DNA from: Flavobacteriaceae bacterium | GTDB taxonomy: Bacteria; Bacteroidota; Bacteroidia; Flavobacteriales; Flavobacteriaceae | Length of the DNA: 64,000 nt | Assembly (NCBI GenBank): GCA_947453885.1 | Contig: CANGIF010000005.1 | Span: 51,650 to 115,649 of the forward strand | Reading direction: 5' to 3' | In this document: positions 27,293-34,927 of the stretch, piece by piece | How positions within the stretch are numbered: the stretch's first letter is position 1 | Layout of the letters: each line of letters opens with the position of its first letter | Program-made: the position numbers and the translations under genes | The notes under the pieces: model-generated | Databases searched by the model: none | What the model saw: only the letters and a program-made list of their open reading frames with translations | What the model was told of the DNA's origin: nothing

Positions 27293-28210
27293 TTAGTTAA
27301 TACTAAAAGAAAACATTTTATTAGCAATAAATACTATTGCATACTCTCCATTCCCTAAAGTAGATTCAGGCTTTATCTCATATAAACCATCTTTAATTTT
27401 TGTAAACGAAATAGGAATTCTTTGTTTTTCATTTTTCTCAGTTGAACCACCTCCAAACATTCCTGCTTTAGTGGTAAAAGCCTCAACATATCTATCTTTT
27501 TCTTTTTTTCCTTTAATTTCATATTTAACCATATACAAGTAATCTTTTGGATCTAATGCAGGAGCAATTTTAGCGATAAAAGAAGGGTTATTATTAGCGT
27601 TTAAATTGACATTAGAATGTTCTCCTTTTATAATATAGTATGAAGTCGCTTTTGCAAATCCTGGTGCAGACATAGAAGATACTTTCATTTCTGCAGTTCC
27701 GTTTTCAAGAGGTGTAATTTTATTCTCTAACTTATTAAAATAAACTACTTGATTAATGAACTCAGGCTCTAATGTTGCAGAATCAGATGTTTGTTTTTGT
27801 ATACTTCCTCCGTTTTTTAAAGATTCAATCTGTTTTTTAAGATCCGATGCTTTTTTATAATCTTCATTTTTAAGTGCTTCTTTTAACTCTTTTTCTAAGG
27901 AAACTATAGCAGGGTTTTCGGAAGATTTGGAATCACTTAATCCTGAAATTTCCTTTTGAAGTTCACTAGCTTTTTGATAATTATTTGCTGCTAAAGCTAT
28001 TTTAATTTGTTCTCTGAGCTCTTTTTCTTTTTTTAAGTTTGCTGCTTTTTGATAGGCACCACTATTTGCTGCTTCGGTAATTAATTTAGGAAGAGCCTTG
28101 ATTCTATCATCGTTTGTAGTTTGTGAAAATAATGAAGTGTTAATTAAAAACAGTATAAAAAACAAAGTCATTACTGTTTTATTTATTAAAATTATATTTG
28201 AATTTTTCAT
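27293..28210 (-). CDS. Secreted or periplasmic protein with UVR-type motifs
   Basis: 305 residues. A signal peptide-like N-terminus (hydrophobic core VMTLFFILFLINTSLFSQ) is followed by a charged, probably helical region (about 36-135) with three UVR-type motifs of the form L...L......Y.KA..LK..I (for example ELKEALKNEDYKKASDLKKQI). The C-terminal half (about 150-305) has no family I recognise. UVR motifs are normally found in cytoplasmic UvrB, UvrC and Clp-system partners, so an exported protein with them is unusual; here they may serve as a helical-hairpin spacer. It lies 8 bp after the lipoprotein gene, so they are cotranscribed. Confidence 0.75.
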   Translation of the reverse strand: MKNSNIILINKTVMTLFFILFLINTSLFSQTTNDDRIKALPKLITEAANSGAYQKAANLKKEKELREQIKIALAANNYQKASELQKEISGLSDSKSSENPAIVSLEKELKEALKNEDYKKASDLKKQIESLKNGGSIQKQTSDSATLEPEFINQVVYFNKLENKITPLENGTAEMKVSSMSAPGFAKATSYYIIKGEHSNVNLNANNNPSFIAKIAPALDPKDYLYMVKYEIKGKKEKDRYVEAFTTKAGMFGGGSTEKNEKQRIPISFTKIKDGLYEIKPESTLGNGEYAIVFIANKMFSFSIN

Positions 28211-28218
28211 GATTTATA

Positions 28219-29187
28219 TTAATTAAGTTTTAAAGTGCAACATCCTCCCGAGGTTACAGTTGCTGTTCCAGACCAAGTTAATGTTTGACAACTTGCAGAT
28301 ATTGAATACGTGCCGGCTGGAAGGCTAAAATTAGCACACCCAGTGGAACCACAACTTGGGACACCGCTGGTATAATAGCTAGTAACATAACCAGTTTGTC
28401 CATTTACATTTACAGAGATATTCCCACAACCATGATCTGTTTGCGTCCAAACGGTTAAATTTCCATTATTACCGGCAGTCCCGCCACCTGACCCCGTCAA
28501 TTGTTCTTTAAAGCAACCGCCACTAGTTACAGTTATAGTACCATTCCAAGAATAGGAACCCGCAACAGCTGTAAACGAATATGTGCCAGGGTTTAAATCA
28601 AAATTGGCACAACCACTTGCTCCACAACTTGGCATTCCATTATAATAGCTAGATATTACCTGAGTACTCCCGTTACAAGTTACAGTAATATTACCATGGC
28701 CTAAATCTGAAGCTACCCAAAACACAGCACTTCCAGAACCATTCCCACCTGTACCACCTCCAGTAGTACTTCTTACAAAGACTGTAGTTGTGCCTCCACT
28801 ACTTACAGTTAATGTGTTTCCATTTAAATCAAAAGGAAAAGTTTGTGTTCCAGGACTACTAGGCGTGTTGTCATTATATCCTGTACAATGCACCACTGGT
28901 TGAACAGCATCATATACACAAGTTAATGAACTGCCTGAAACAGTATAAGAAAAATTTAAAACAATAGGACCACAAATACCATTGCAATCTTTTGTAGAAA
29001 GATACCCCCTTCCATCGGTACCAAAATACCATTTAATAGCCTGAGTATCTCCATTACAGGCCGTAGCGTACCACATTCCTTGAATCTGTGACGTTGTTGG
29101 TGCTGTTGTCGTTTCATCTCTTGGCTTTTCACAACCATTTAGCATTATTAACGTAAATGCCATAAAAATTAGTTTAGTAAATTTCAT
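28219..29187 (-). CDS. Lipoprotein with lipocalin-like domain and two Cys-rich repeats
   Basis: 322 residues from the ATG at 29187. Lipoprotein signal KLIFMAFTLIMLNGCEKP, with the lipobox cysteine at about residue 18. A lipocalin-like region (about 33-135) contains IQGMWYATACNGDTQAIKWY. Two ~75-residue repeats (about 150-230 and 240-322) follow, each with G.GNI.V..NG, SYY..G[MV]PSCG..GCANF.L..GTYS and a final TVTSGGC. The frame is open to 29319, but that extension lies upstream of the 29-nt leader element (29204-29232), 16 nt before this ATG, so the shorter start is chosen. First gene of a two-gene unit with the UVR-motif protein. Confidence 0.8.
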   Translation of the reverse strand: MKFTKLIFMAFTLIMLNGCEKPRDETTTAPTTSQIQGMWYATACNGDTQAIKWYFGTDGRGYLSTKDCNGICGPIVLNFSYTVSGSSLTCVYDAVQPVVHCTGYNDNTPSSPGTQTFPFDLNGNTLTVSSGGTTTVFVRSTTGGGTGGNGSGSAVFWVASDLGHGNITVTCNGSTQVISSYYNGMPSCGASGCANFDLNPGTYSFTAVAGSYSWNGTITVTSGGCFKEQLTGSGGGTAGNNGNLTVWTQTDHGCGNISVNVNGQTGYVTSYYTSGVPSCGSTGCANFSLPAGTYSISASCQTLTWSGTATVTSGGCCTLKLN

Positions 29188-29203
29188 ATAAAAAAAATTT
29201 ATT

Positions 29204-29232
29204 CCTACTCTTAAGGCTTTGCAGGTCTTGCC
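29204..29232 (-). ncRNA. Candidate cis-regulatory leader RNA, copy 3
   Basis: 29-nt element reading GGCAAGAC, CTGCAAAGCC, TTAAGAGTAGG on the minus strand, 16 nt before the lipoprotein ATG. The pair 11-26 is G-U here and G-C in the others, so the fold is kept. Confidence 0.58.
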
Positions 29233-29287
29233 ATTTAATTGTTTTGAATGTTTTATTTTAAATTCCTTAAAAACTTTTATCTGTTTA

Positions 29288-29306
29288 CCAAAGTCTCCGA
29301 CTTTGG
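29288..29306. repeat. Small perfect hairpin upstream of leader element 3
   Basis: CCAAAGTC (29288-29295), loop TCC, GACTTTGG (29299-29306). A partial echo of it (GAAGTC...GACTAC) occurs at about 29368-29383. Function unknown; possibly a dispersed hairpin or a weak terminator of the gene at 29417. Confidence 0.5.
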
Positions 29307-29416
29307 TGGTGCGTTTCAAATTCTCTAAACTTTTCTGAAACTGAGTTTAAAAACCGAAAACATCCCGACGAAGTCAGAGACTACTTTGAATAGACAATTA
29401 ACTCATAACTTTAAAT

Positions 29417-29660
29417 CTAGTTCTTAACCAAACGAACGGTTTTAGTGTTCACACCTTGCGAAACCAAAACATTATAGATACCAGTAGCGTAGTCTTGTCC
29501 AATTGTTGCATTTTCAATTTCAGACGCAGCAACTTCTCTATTCTCGATTTGTTTCCCCATCATGTCGTACACGCTAACAAAAATTGTTTCGTCAGTGGAT
29601 GCAGTTACTTGTAGTTTGAAAGCCGAGTTAAACGGATTTGGATAAGCAGCAACAGCAAAT
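29417..29660 (-). repeat. Sorting-domain coding repeat, copy 3
   Basis: Almost identical to copy 1 at 18401 over the full sorting domain, including synonymous positions, which points to recent duplication or gene conversion. Confidence 0.8.
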
Positions 29661-31792
29661 TCAGTAGCAACAGTAAATTCTCTTGCAGTTGCTCCCGGTG
29701 TATAAATGTTGCACGAAGCACCATAGTTGCCGTAAAATCCGTTTATTTTAGCCGCCACACGGATCGCATAAGTAGTCCCATTAGCTACCACAACTCCCGC
29801 TTGCGACAATTTGAAATTATAAGTTGAAGAATCGTAAACCGTAGTAACGCCACCAGTTGTGATTTCAAAACGATAGCCAGTAGCTCCTGAAACCGGTGAA
29901 GCTGGAATTTTTGTGTCTAATGCTGCTAAAGTAGCACCACAATAGTTAGGATGGACTTGTGTGGTTGGGACGCTACTTGTAGCTAAAACAGGAGTTGCAA
30001 CAGAACAAGTAGCACCATAATCGCCATACACACCATTGACTAATGCGGCAACTCTAATAGTATACGTCATGCCGTAATCCACCACTACACCGGCTTGTGA
30101 CAATATGAAAATATAAAAAGTCGAATCATAAACAGTTGTTACACCACCCGTGGTAATTTCAAAACGATAGCCTTGAGCATTAAAAACTGGTTTTGCAGGA
30201 ATTTTAGTATCTAAAGCGGCTAAAGTAACACCACAAAAGTTAGGATGCACATTTGTTGTAAGCACGGTATTGCTAGCAAGTGTTGGAGTTGTAACATTAC
30301 AAGAAGCACCATAAGTTCCCCAAGTGCCCCCCATTTTTACCGCTACACGTACACCGTACGTAGTGCCGTAAGTAATACCAGGCGTTTGTGTTAAGCTAAA
30401 GTTGTATTTGTTAACATCTACTGTATTTACCGTTGCACCATTGGTAACCTCAAAACGATATTGTTGATAACCTGCCACATAATCGGCATTGATGTTGGCA
30501 TCTAAAGTAGCTAAAGTTGAGCCACATTGTGCTGCTCTAACTTTTGATGTTGGAATAACAACACCACAATTGGCTGAATAATTTGCTGTAGCGTCTTTTG
30601 TCCAGTTCGCATTGGCAGCCGCTGCTGCTGGATCTGAAACGGTGATGCAGGTTAAAGCAGTATTGTTAGTGCAAGTCATAGAATATAAAGTCGTCAACCC
30701 ACTCAAGTTTAAACTCGATAAATTGTTAACGTCACAACTTACGAATTGCAGAGCCGTCAAACCACTCAAGTTTAAACTCGACAATTCGTTCCATCTACAA
30801 TCCAAAGAAAGTAACTGTGTCAAACTACTCAAATTTAGACTTGTTAAATTGTTATTACTACAATTTAATTGGGTTAAATTAGGCACTCCACTTAAATTTA
30901 AACTAGATAAATTATTATAATCACAAAGCAAAAAATCTAAATAATTCAAACCACTCAAATTTAGACTTGTCAAATTGTTGTTACTACAATATAATTGAGT
31001 TAAAGCTGTTAATCCACTCAAGTTTAAACTTGATAATGGATTTACACTACAATCCAAAATTTGTAAATTAGTTAACCCACTCAAGTTTATACTCGTCAAA
31101 CTATTAAGACCAAATTTCAAAGTTTGTAAATTAGTCATGTTACTTATGTTTAAACTCGATATATTATTACCATTACAATTCAAAGAAAATAAATTCAAAC
31201 CACTTAAGTTTAAATTAGGTAAATTATTATATGAATAGTTCAAATTTTCTAAATTGGTTAACCCACTCAAGTTTAAATTTGATATATTGTTTAAACTACA
31301 ATTCAAAGTTTGCAAATTAATAAAACCATTCAGATTTAAATTTGATATATTATTAGATGAATAGTTCAAATTTTGTAAATTGGTTAACCCACTCAAGTTT
31401 AAACTTGATAAATTGTTATTACTACAATCTAAAAGGATTAAATTAGTACCTACAACGTTTATGCTTTGTAGTTGATTTGAATTACACACTAAATAATCTA
31501 AATTAGTTAAACCACTTACATTTAAACTTGTTAATTGGTTCTGTTCACACCACAAATGTTGTAAACTAGTAAACCCTTGTATACCTTCCAAACTTGAAAT
31601 ATTTTCATAGTTTACAGACAAATCAGTAACCCCACTAATGGCCGAGGTTAGCACTTTGTGGTCAATTACGCCGCTATCAATACCTAAGGTTATTAAGCGT
31701 TGCTCAAAGTTAGCGTCTGGAATGGCGGTGAATTGCGCAAAAGTTAAAAATTGTACTAGCACAAAGGCTAGTGTAAAAATTGTTTTTTTCAT
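29417..31792 (-). CDS. Secreted leucine-rich-repeat protein with type IX sorting domain
   Basis: 791 residues. Signal peptide (MKKTIFTLAFVLVQFLTFAQ), N-cap IPDANFEQRLITLGIDSG, then ~15 internalin-like repeats of 20-21 residues (about 55-385; for example SLNLSGLTNLQNLNYSSNN). Three copies of the ~88-residue module follow (about 410-690), then the sorting domain ending KTVRLVKN. It matches the second half of the LRR gene at 18401, including near-identical module and sorting-domain sequence. Expected at the cell surface as an adhesin or binding protein. Control signals upstream: 29-nt RNA element 19 nt before the ATG, a leader hairpin at 31938-31963, and palindrome B with a promoter. No terminator of the repeated type follows. 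Confidence 0.9.
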   Translation of the reverse strand: MKKTIFTLAFVLVQFLTFAQFTAIPDANFEQRLITLGIDSGVIDHKVLTSAISGVTDLSVNYENISSLEGIQGFTSLQHLWCEQNQLTSLNVSGLTNLDYLVCNSNQLQSINVVGTNLILLDCSNNNLSSLNLSGLTNLQNLNYSSNNISNLNLNGFINLQTLNCSLNNISNLNLSGLTNLENLNYSYNNLPNLNLSGLNLFSLNCNGNNISSLNISNMTNLQTLKFGLNSLTSINLSGLTNLQILDCSVNPLSSLNLSGLTALTQLYCSNNNLTSLNLSGLNYLDFLLCDYNNLSSLNLSGVPNLTQLNCSNNNLTSLNLSSLTQLLSLDCRWNELSSLNLSGLTALQFVSCDVNNLSSLNLSGLTTLYSMTCTNNTALTCITVSDPAAAAANANWTKDATANYSANCGVVIPTSKVRAAQCGSTLATLDANINADYVAGYQQYRFEVTNGATVNTVDVNKYNFSLTQTPGITYGTTYGVRVAVKMGGTWGTYGASCNVTTPTLASNTVLTTNVHPNFCGVTLAALDTKIPAKPVFNAQGYRFEITTGGVTTVYDSTFYIFILSQAGVVVDYGMTYTIRVAALVNGVYGDYGATCSVATPVLATSSVPTTQVHPNYCGATLAALDTKIPASPVSGATGYRFEITTGGVTTVYDSSTYNFKLSQAGVVVANGTTYAIRVAAKINGFYGNYGASCNIYTPGATAREFTVATEFAVAAYPNPFNSAFKLQVTASTDETIFVSVYDMMGKQIENREVAASEIENATIGQDYATGIYNVLVSQGVNTKTVRLVKN

Positions 31793-31811
31793 ATTAGTAA
31801 TTATTTATAAT

Positions 31812-31840
31812 CCTGTTCTATTGGCTTCGCAGGTCTTGCC
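31812..31840 (-). ncRNA. Candidate cis-regulatory leader RNA, copy 4
   Basis: 29-nt element reading GGCAAGAC, CTGCGAAGCC, AATAGAACAGG on the minus strand, 19 nt before the ATG at 31792. The innermost pair 12-25 is C-A here, the only mismatch among the four copies; the other seven pairs are kept. Confidence 0.6.
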
Positions 31841-31937
31841 AGATTAATTGTTATGCTTTTTTGATTTAAATTCTGTTTCTTTTACTAGTTTCTTTTTACT
31901 TCTCTAAAATAACTTTTTCACTGTAAAAAAGTAATAG

Positions 31938-31963
31938 TTAACTTGTTTTAAAAAACAAGTTAA
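31938..31963. repeat. Perfect 12-bp inverted repeat at the predicted mRNA 5' end
   Basis: TTAACTTGTTTT (31938-31949), two bases, AAAACAAGTTAA (31952-31963). It lies just downstream of the -7-like element at 31976-31983, so the leader RNA of the LRR gene would start with a stable hairpin. Confidence 0.65.
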
Positions 31964-31975
31964 AATTTTTCGCTT

Positions 31976-31983
31976 TAAATTTA
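31976..31983 (-). promoter_or_regulatory. -7-like element TAAATTTA downstream of operator B
   Basis: Seven of eight matches to TAnnTTTG on the minus strand, starting 23 nt after the palindrome edge, with a TTG 20 nt upstream. Spacing is identical to that at operators A, C and D. Confidence 0.55.
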
Positions 31984-32005
31984 AACTGTAAATTTTACTT
32001 CCGCA

Positions 32006-32023
32006 ATACCCATTTATGGGTAT
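32006..32023. promoter_or_regulatory. 7-2-7 palindromic operator, copy B
   Basis: Same 18-bp palindrome ATACCCATTTATGGGTAT as copy A, upstream of the LRR gene at 29417-31792. Confidence 0.7.
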
Positions 32024-32271
32024 TTTTTGGCTTATTTTTTTTGATCTAAAAAAAGCAAGTAGTTGTTATAGAGAGCTATAACAAAAAGTCGTTTTTTTGG
32101 TTCTTTTCAAATTTTGTCGTGCAATCGGGTTTTTGTCATACAATTTGAATTTTTTTAAAGAGCAATAGGAATCTCTTTTTTGATGGAAGTACTTGTACTT
32201 TTTTCAAGTAGTATGTCTTACTTCAAAACTACTTATTTTTTATACTGGTCAGGAGCCGTTGTAAAAAGGAG

Positions 32272-32401
32272 CAGGACGCATCTAAAATTTTACCGCGGTC
32301 AATTAGTAAAATTACCGCGGTAAAACAACAAATCTACCGCGGTAAAAATTATATTTTACCGCGGTAAAAAAAGTACTTTGTCAGGACGAAAGAAAATTTT
32401 A
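32272..32401. repeat. Direct repeat pair bracketing the palindrome array
   Basis: CAGGACG, 5 bases, AAAATTTTA at 32272-32292 and CAGGACG, 4-5 bases, AAAATTTTA at 32382-32401. The CAGGACG parts start 110 bp apart, which is five times the 22-bp period of the array between them. Confidence 0.6.
32291..32366. promoter_or_regulatory. Array of four TACCGCGGTA palindromes at exact 22-bp spacing
   Basis: Copies at 32291-32300 (last base C instead of A), 32313-32322, 32335-32344 and 32357-32366. The core is flanked by T and A runs, so copies 2 and 4 extend as longer dyads. The 12-bp gaps differ in sequence, so selection is on the palindromes and their spacing. Two helical turns per step would put all sites on one face of the DNA. 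Confidence 0.75.
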
Positions 32402-32523
32402 GTCCTCATTTATAGAAAAAAGTAGAAGGGTTGCGCTTTGTTAAATAAAAGGGGGTGCATACTTAATACTGTAAGCATTTTTTGTAGCAAGGACTAAAAG
32501 AAAATTAAAAGGTAAAAATAGCG

Positions 32524-34308
32524 TTACAACTTTTTCTTTTTTGGAAGTGTAATTTGTACAATGGTTCCTTTATTGAATCCGCTATTGATACTGAAGATCC
32601 CTTTGTAATAGCGCACTCGTTTTTCAATATTTTCGAGACCAAAACCTTTTGGGGTTATCTTTGTATCAAAGCCTGTTCCGTTATCGGTATATTGAAAAAT
32701 GAACTTGTTTTTATAGCCATATAATTCTATAATTACAGATGTTGCATTTCCATGATGTAAGGAGTTGTTCATTATTTCTAACGAAATTAAATACACATCA
32801 TAGATCCAAGCTTTATTTAGTTTTTCGGGAAAATCATAGTGGTACAATTCAATTTTTGCTTTGTTCAAACTAGAGTTTAAAATCGTTATTTGACTTTGTA
32901 AACTGTCTAACAAAGCGCCTTCGTCAAGTGATTTTGGCAATATTCTATGGGATAAATCTCGAATGTCTTCGGATAAAATTTGAATGTTTTCAGTAGCCGA
33001 AACGGTATTGTTTAGTTGTAAAAGATGGTTAATGTGTGCAATTTTACTGCCTAAATTATCGTGTATAATATTGGAAATACTTCGTCGTTCTCTAATTTGA
33101 GCTTGCGTAATGGCTTGAAGCGATTTTTCTTTTTCTGAGTGTATGGCAAAAAGGAGTTTTTTATTATTAGTAAAAGTGTCCACATAGTTTTTAATTAAAA
33201 TAAAGCCAAATAAAAACACTTCGTATAAATTAATAAAAATCAGCCAATTTTCGGGTAAACTTTTTTGAATTATTTGAAAGGATCTTAATATTATAGCAGA
33301 CATCCAAGCAAATTGTGGAATTACGGCCATTAAAATGTAAATGGCCTTCTTTCGTTCGATGTGATTTCGTTGTAAAGTGGACCAAATGATAAGTAAAATG
33401 GTACACAAGAAATTGACATATCCAAACGAAAAAAACAGCTTCATGAGGCTAATTTTATCGATTATCAGGCAAACTAATGAACTTAAAATAATGGCTAAAT
33501 TTACCATGTTCATAATAAAGATGGCTTTGTTTACCCTGGGCTGATAAATGGTAAGCTGTAAATAATGAGAAGCAAAAAAGCTTAAACTAATGAACCATAA
33601 ACTTGATACGTAAATTCTACATTCGCTAAAATATATAAAATCAGGCCATAAAAAATTTTTGGCATAATTAGAAGATATCATGATGTAAAACGCACTCAAA
33701 AAAGCATAAAAGACATAGAACATGTACAGTCTTTCTTTGTAGATAATAAAAAGCACGAAATTCAACACAATCAACAGAAAAACAGTTCCTAAAATAAAGG
33801 AAACTTCGGCTATTTTAACATTCGATTTTCGAGCCAAACGCTGTTCGTTGTCCAATCGGAAAGAAAATTGGAAAAAGGAAATGCCTTTTTTTAAACGAAA
33901 CAAACAGGTCCTTTCTTCGTTGGGCTTTAAACTTATTTCATACGCTTGCGATTCTATAAAGCGGCAAGGGTTTTTAGTTCGGTCCCCTAAAATTTTTTGA
34001 ATCCCATAATCATAAAAAATCAAGCTGTCAATGTGATTGTTTTCAAAACAAAGCCATGTTTTTTTTGCTAGTAACTTGTCGGGGTTTTTAATTTTAAATA
34101 CACACCAAACATTAGCATTTTTATTGTACCCTAAATTTATAGTATTGTCATTTGAAAAGGGCAAAAAAGGTTTGGTATTCAAATCAGCAATGTGCCAAGT
34201 ACTGTTTACATCATAGGCATATTTTGCTTCAACAATTATGGGATTAATAGTAGTGGCCTGCACACCAAAACAAAAAAAGAGAAGACTAAATAAATAAGTT
34301 GTTCTCAT
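32524..34308 (-). CDS. Sensor histidine kinase, 7TMR-DISM type
   Basis: 594 residues. Signal peptide (MRTTYLFSLLFFCFGVQA), an extracellular 7TMR-DISM domain (about 20-165), seven membrane helices (about 170-375), a short coiled linker, then an intracellular kinase. The phospho-acceptor histidine lies in RRSISNIIHDNLGSKIAH (HisKA_3 class) and the ATPase domain has NNSLHHGNA (N box), YTDNGTGFD and KGFGLENIEKRV. This class pairs with NarL/FixJ regulators. Its start overlaps the last 23 bases of the response regulator gene at 34286, so the two form an operon. The sensed ligand is unknown. Confidence 0.9.
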   Translation of the reverse strand: MRTTYLFSLLFFCFGVQATTINPIIVEAKYAYDVNSTWHIADLNTKPFLPFSNDNTINLGYNKNANVWCVFKIKNPDKLLAKKTWLCFENNHIDSLIFYDYGIQKILGDRTKNPCRFIESQAYEISLKPNEERTCLFRLKKGISFFQFSFRLDNEQRLARKSNVKIAEVSFILGTVFLLIVLNFVLFIIYKERLYMFYVFYAFLSAFYIMISSNYAKNFLWPDFIYFSECRIYVSSLWFISLSFFASHYLQLTIYQPRVNKAIFIMNMVNLAIILSSLVCLIIDKISLMKLFFSFGYVNFLCTILLIIWSTLQRNHIERKKAIYILMAVIPQFAWMSAIILRSFQIIQKSLPENWLIFINLYEVFLFGFILIKNYVDTFTNNKKLLFAIHSEKEKSLQAITQAQIRERRSISNIIHDNLGSKIAHINHLLQLNNTVSATENIQILSEDIRDLSHRILPKSLDEGALLDSLQSQITILNSSLNKAKIELYHYDFPEKLNKAWIYDVYLISLEIMNNSLHHGNATSVIIELYGYKNKFIFQYTDNGTGFDTKITPKGFGLENIEKRVRYYKGIFSINSGFNKGTIVQITLPKKKKL

Positions 34309-34927
34309 GGGCGAATTTTATTAAAGAACTACTGTTGGATATTTCAAGTTTTTTATGAATGTTTTTGCGATGTGTGTCTACCGTGTTTTTGGTAATACGC
34401 ATAATATCTGCAATTTCAGTACTTTTTTTACCTTCAATAATGTACTTGATGATTTCTTTTTCTTGTTTCGATAATTTGAATTTATTAATGGTGTTTTCAT
34501 CTTTGAGAAGAAAATCATTTGTCAACCGCTTATTGCTTTTATTAGTATAAAATGGGTTTTCAGCTGCCATTTCAATTACCGAAATCAATTCTTGGGCTGT
34601 GGTTTCTTTTTTCAAAAAAGCATTGATTCCCATTTTCTCTGCTTTGTTTATCAGATAATCCTCATAATAGGCAGTTAGAATAATTGTCTTTACATTTTTT
34701 AAATGTTCTTTCAATTCTTCAATTAAAACAAAGCCATCCACATCATCTATATTCAAATCGCAAATGAATACATCAATCGTGTTGTCATAAATGAAATTTT
34801 TGCAAGAGTCACTGTCGTTAAAAGTAATTACAGTATAATTATTTCCAAATTTCTTTAGAATCTCAACCAAACCGCTTAAAAAAAGCAGATGGTCATCGCA
34901 AATGAGTATCGTTTTTGAACCGGTCAC
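34286..34927 (-). CDS. Response regulator, NarL/FixJ (LuxR-type HTH) family
   Basis: 213 residues from the GTG at 34927. Receiver domain (about 5-120) with acidic pair D11/D12 (ILICDDH), phospho-acceptor D57 (FICDLNIDD), T in TIILTAYYED and K in NAFLKKETT. The LuxR-type helix-turn-helix (about 150-213) has LSKQEKEIIKYIIEGK and ITKNTVDTHRKNIHKKL. The frame is open to an ATG at 35014, but that adds 29 hydrophobic residues before the first receiver strand, so the GTG start is preferred. The 3' end overlaps the cognate kinase gene by 23 bp. Confidence 0.87.
   Translation of the reverse strand: MTGSKTILICDDHLLFLSGLVEILKKFGNNYTVITFNDSDSCKNFIYDNTIDVFICDLNIDDVDGFVLIEELKEHLKNVKTIILTAYYEDYLINKAEKMGINAFLKKETTAQELISVIEMAAENPFYTNKSNKRLTNDFLLKDENTINKFKLSKQEKEIIKYIIEGKKSTEIADIMRITKNTVDTHRKNIHKKLEISNSSSLIKFAHENNLFI

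Larger units (their letters stand above)
31793..32523. other. 731-bp control region upstream of the LRR gene
   Basis: No gene. In minus-strand order from the kinase stop: an array of four 22-bp-spaced palindromes (32291-32366) bracketed by a ~20-bp direct repeat, a small hairpin (GTTATAG / CTATAAC, 32065-32082), operator B (32006-32023), a -7-like element (31976-31983), a 12-bp perfect hairpin (31938-31963) and the 29-nt RNA element (31812-31840). Confidence 0.7.

Noticed and set aside
27133..27327. 64-residue open frame as a real small gene
   Set aside because: Only the last 37 codons are meaningful; the rest is low-complexity, lacks a signal peptide and overlaps the neighbouring gene's 3' end.
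32291..32366. CRISPR-like array
   Set aside because: The repeat is a 10-bp palindrome with 12-bp gaps, far shorter than CRISPR repeats and spacers, and no cas gene is in the window.
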